Shown: positions 31,378 through 32,052 of the stretch, one piece after another | Numbering within the stretch: the first letter of the stretch is position 1 | How the letters are laid out: every line of letters begins with the position of its first letter | Assembly (NCBI GenBank): GCA_016191555.1 | Contig: JACPVX010000019.1 | Coordinates: forward strand, 1-32,052 | Source: Bacteroidota bacterium | GTDB taxonomy: Bacteria; Bacteroidota; Bacteroidia; Cytophagales; Cyclobacteriaceae | Reading direction: 5' to 3' | Length of the DNA stretch: 32,052 nucleotides | Made by a program: the position numbers and the translations under genes | Notes under the pieces: generated by a model | What the model was told of the DNA's origin: nothing | Databases searched by the model: none | Seen by the model: the letters and a program-made list of their open reading frames with translations, nothing else

Positions 31378-32052
31378 ATGAGTACCACACTTCATTATTT
31401 TACCCACCTGGGTGTAAGCAACAAACTTCGCATTGACACAACACGCGGCATCATGCTGTGCAATCAAATCTCGGTGCTGGGTGTGACGATCAGTTTTTCC
31501 CTCGCCATCCTTCACGGGGTGCTGGTCAATTGGAATGTAATGCCTTTACTTAGTTTTATCTTTGGATCAATCTTCCTCTTGCCATTGGTCAGTAATGCAT
31601 ATGGCTTCACGCTTTTCAGCAGAATATTTTTAAGTTTCTATCTCCCCACGTGCATCATCACTTTTTCCATATTGGCCAAACTCCTGGGTGGATTAGAAGA
31701 TATTAAATCGGATGGAGTTTATTTTAGTTTTCAATTTTTTCTGACCATCTCTGCCATCGGCACACTGGGGCTTTTTGAACCTTTTCAAAATAGGTTGACG
31801 AGACTATTTGCCGTGTACACAGCTGTGTTGATTGCTGCTTTCAACCCGTTGCACAATATGTTTAATGTGGGATATTATCAGACAGGACATACAGACCCCA
31901 ATTATTTCTTCTTTACCATAGTCGTGCTGCTGGCATATAGCGCGTTGATAGGTGGCGTAACCATGATGAAAAGAAATATTGAGAAAAATGAAAAAGCGGT
32001 AATGGCAGAAATAGCAGAGCGCAGAAGAGCGGAGTTGAGCGCGGTGCAAGCC
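31378..32052 (+). CDS. Six-helix membrane sensor, N-terminal part only (cut by window edge)
   Basis: Starts at the ATG at 31378 and is open to the end, 225 codons. Six hydrophobic segments lie between about residues 30 and 195. A polar coiled-coil start follows (K-R-N-I-E-K-N-E-K-A-V-M-A-E-I-A-E-R-R-R-A-E-L). This is the usual membrane domain plus signalling helix of Bacteroidota histidine kinases or diguanylate-cyclase-like proteins, and resembles in topology the PAS protein at 25453. The output domain lies outside the window, so the enzyme type cannot be read. It follows the hybrid kinase by 126 bp with no clear terminator between. Confidence 0.8.
   Translation, partial: MSTTLHYFTHLGVSNKLRIDTTRGIMLCNQISVLGVTISFSLAILHGVLVNWNVMPLLSFIFGSIFLLPLVSNAYGFTLFSRIFLSFYLPTCIITFSILAKLLGGLEDIKSDGVYFSFQFFLTISAIGTLGLFEPFQNRLTRLFAVYTAVLIAAFNPLHNMFNVGYYQTGHTDPNYFFFTIVVLLAYSALIGGVTMMKRNIEKNEKAVMAEIAERRRAELSAVQA

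Overview
The window reads as chromosomal DNA of a Bacteroidota bacterium, most likely a Cytophagales-type lineage. The evidence is a giant hybrid sensor kinase with a periplasmic two-component-regulator propeller, FtsX-family and DUF6090-like membrane proteins, A-rich leaders instead of Shine-Dalgarno sites, TAnnTTTG-type promoter boxes, and a GxxExxY gene inside inverted repeats. No rRNA, tRNA, CRISPR or intact transposase was seen.

Layout. (1) 1-4342 is an AT-rich accessory strip: a broken frame at the edge, two small hypothetical genes (one Imm26-like), a GxxExxY nuclease-fold gene that exactly fills an inverted-repeat element, a DUF4393/Abi-alpha gene, and a protein with a TIR-like/DUF4062-like C-terminal domain. 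Related non-coding sequences recur between these genes and give the strip a cassette-like look. (2) 4343-7000 is mostly non-coding: palindromes, a Flavo-1-like structured RNA candidate, a convergent SRAP (YedK/HMCES) gene, 34 in-register 21-bp units, a 73-bp direct repeat and a heptanucleotide array. (3) 7007-13944 holds ordinary metabolic and membrane genes: two SnoaL/DUF4440-like proteins, an AraC regulator, an isocitrate-lyase/PEP-mutase family enzyme, a DUF6090-like protein, an orphan FtsX-type permease and a TerB-fold protein. (4) 14308-25247 is a compact chemosensory cluster: a ParA-like ATPase, a soluble receptor with three PAS domains, CheW, CheD, CheY, CheB, CheA, CheC, a GAF/PAS membrane sensor with no output domain, and CheR. 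(5) 25453-32052 holds three more sensor proteins: a membrane PAS protein with a HisKA-like helix but no ATPase domain, the 1490-residue hybrid kinase ending in HPt, and a truncated six-helix membrane protein at the edge.

How they may work together (inference): the receptor lacks membrane segments, so CheA, CheW and the receptor probably form a cytoplasmic cluster. CheR and CheB/CheD would adapt it and CheC would dephosphorylate CheY. The adjacent ParA-like ATPase could distribute the cluster at cell division, as PpfA does for TlpT in Rhodobacter sphaeroides. No flagellar gene is present in the window, so the output could be gliding, twitching or a non-motility response.

The most distinctive signals are the ParA plus soluble triple-PAS receptor pair, the GxxExxY mini-element whose start and stop codons lie in its terminal repeats, the cassette-like boundaries, and the in-register 21-bp array together with several 7-bp arrays.
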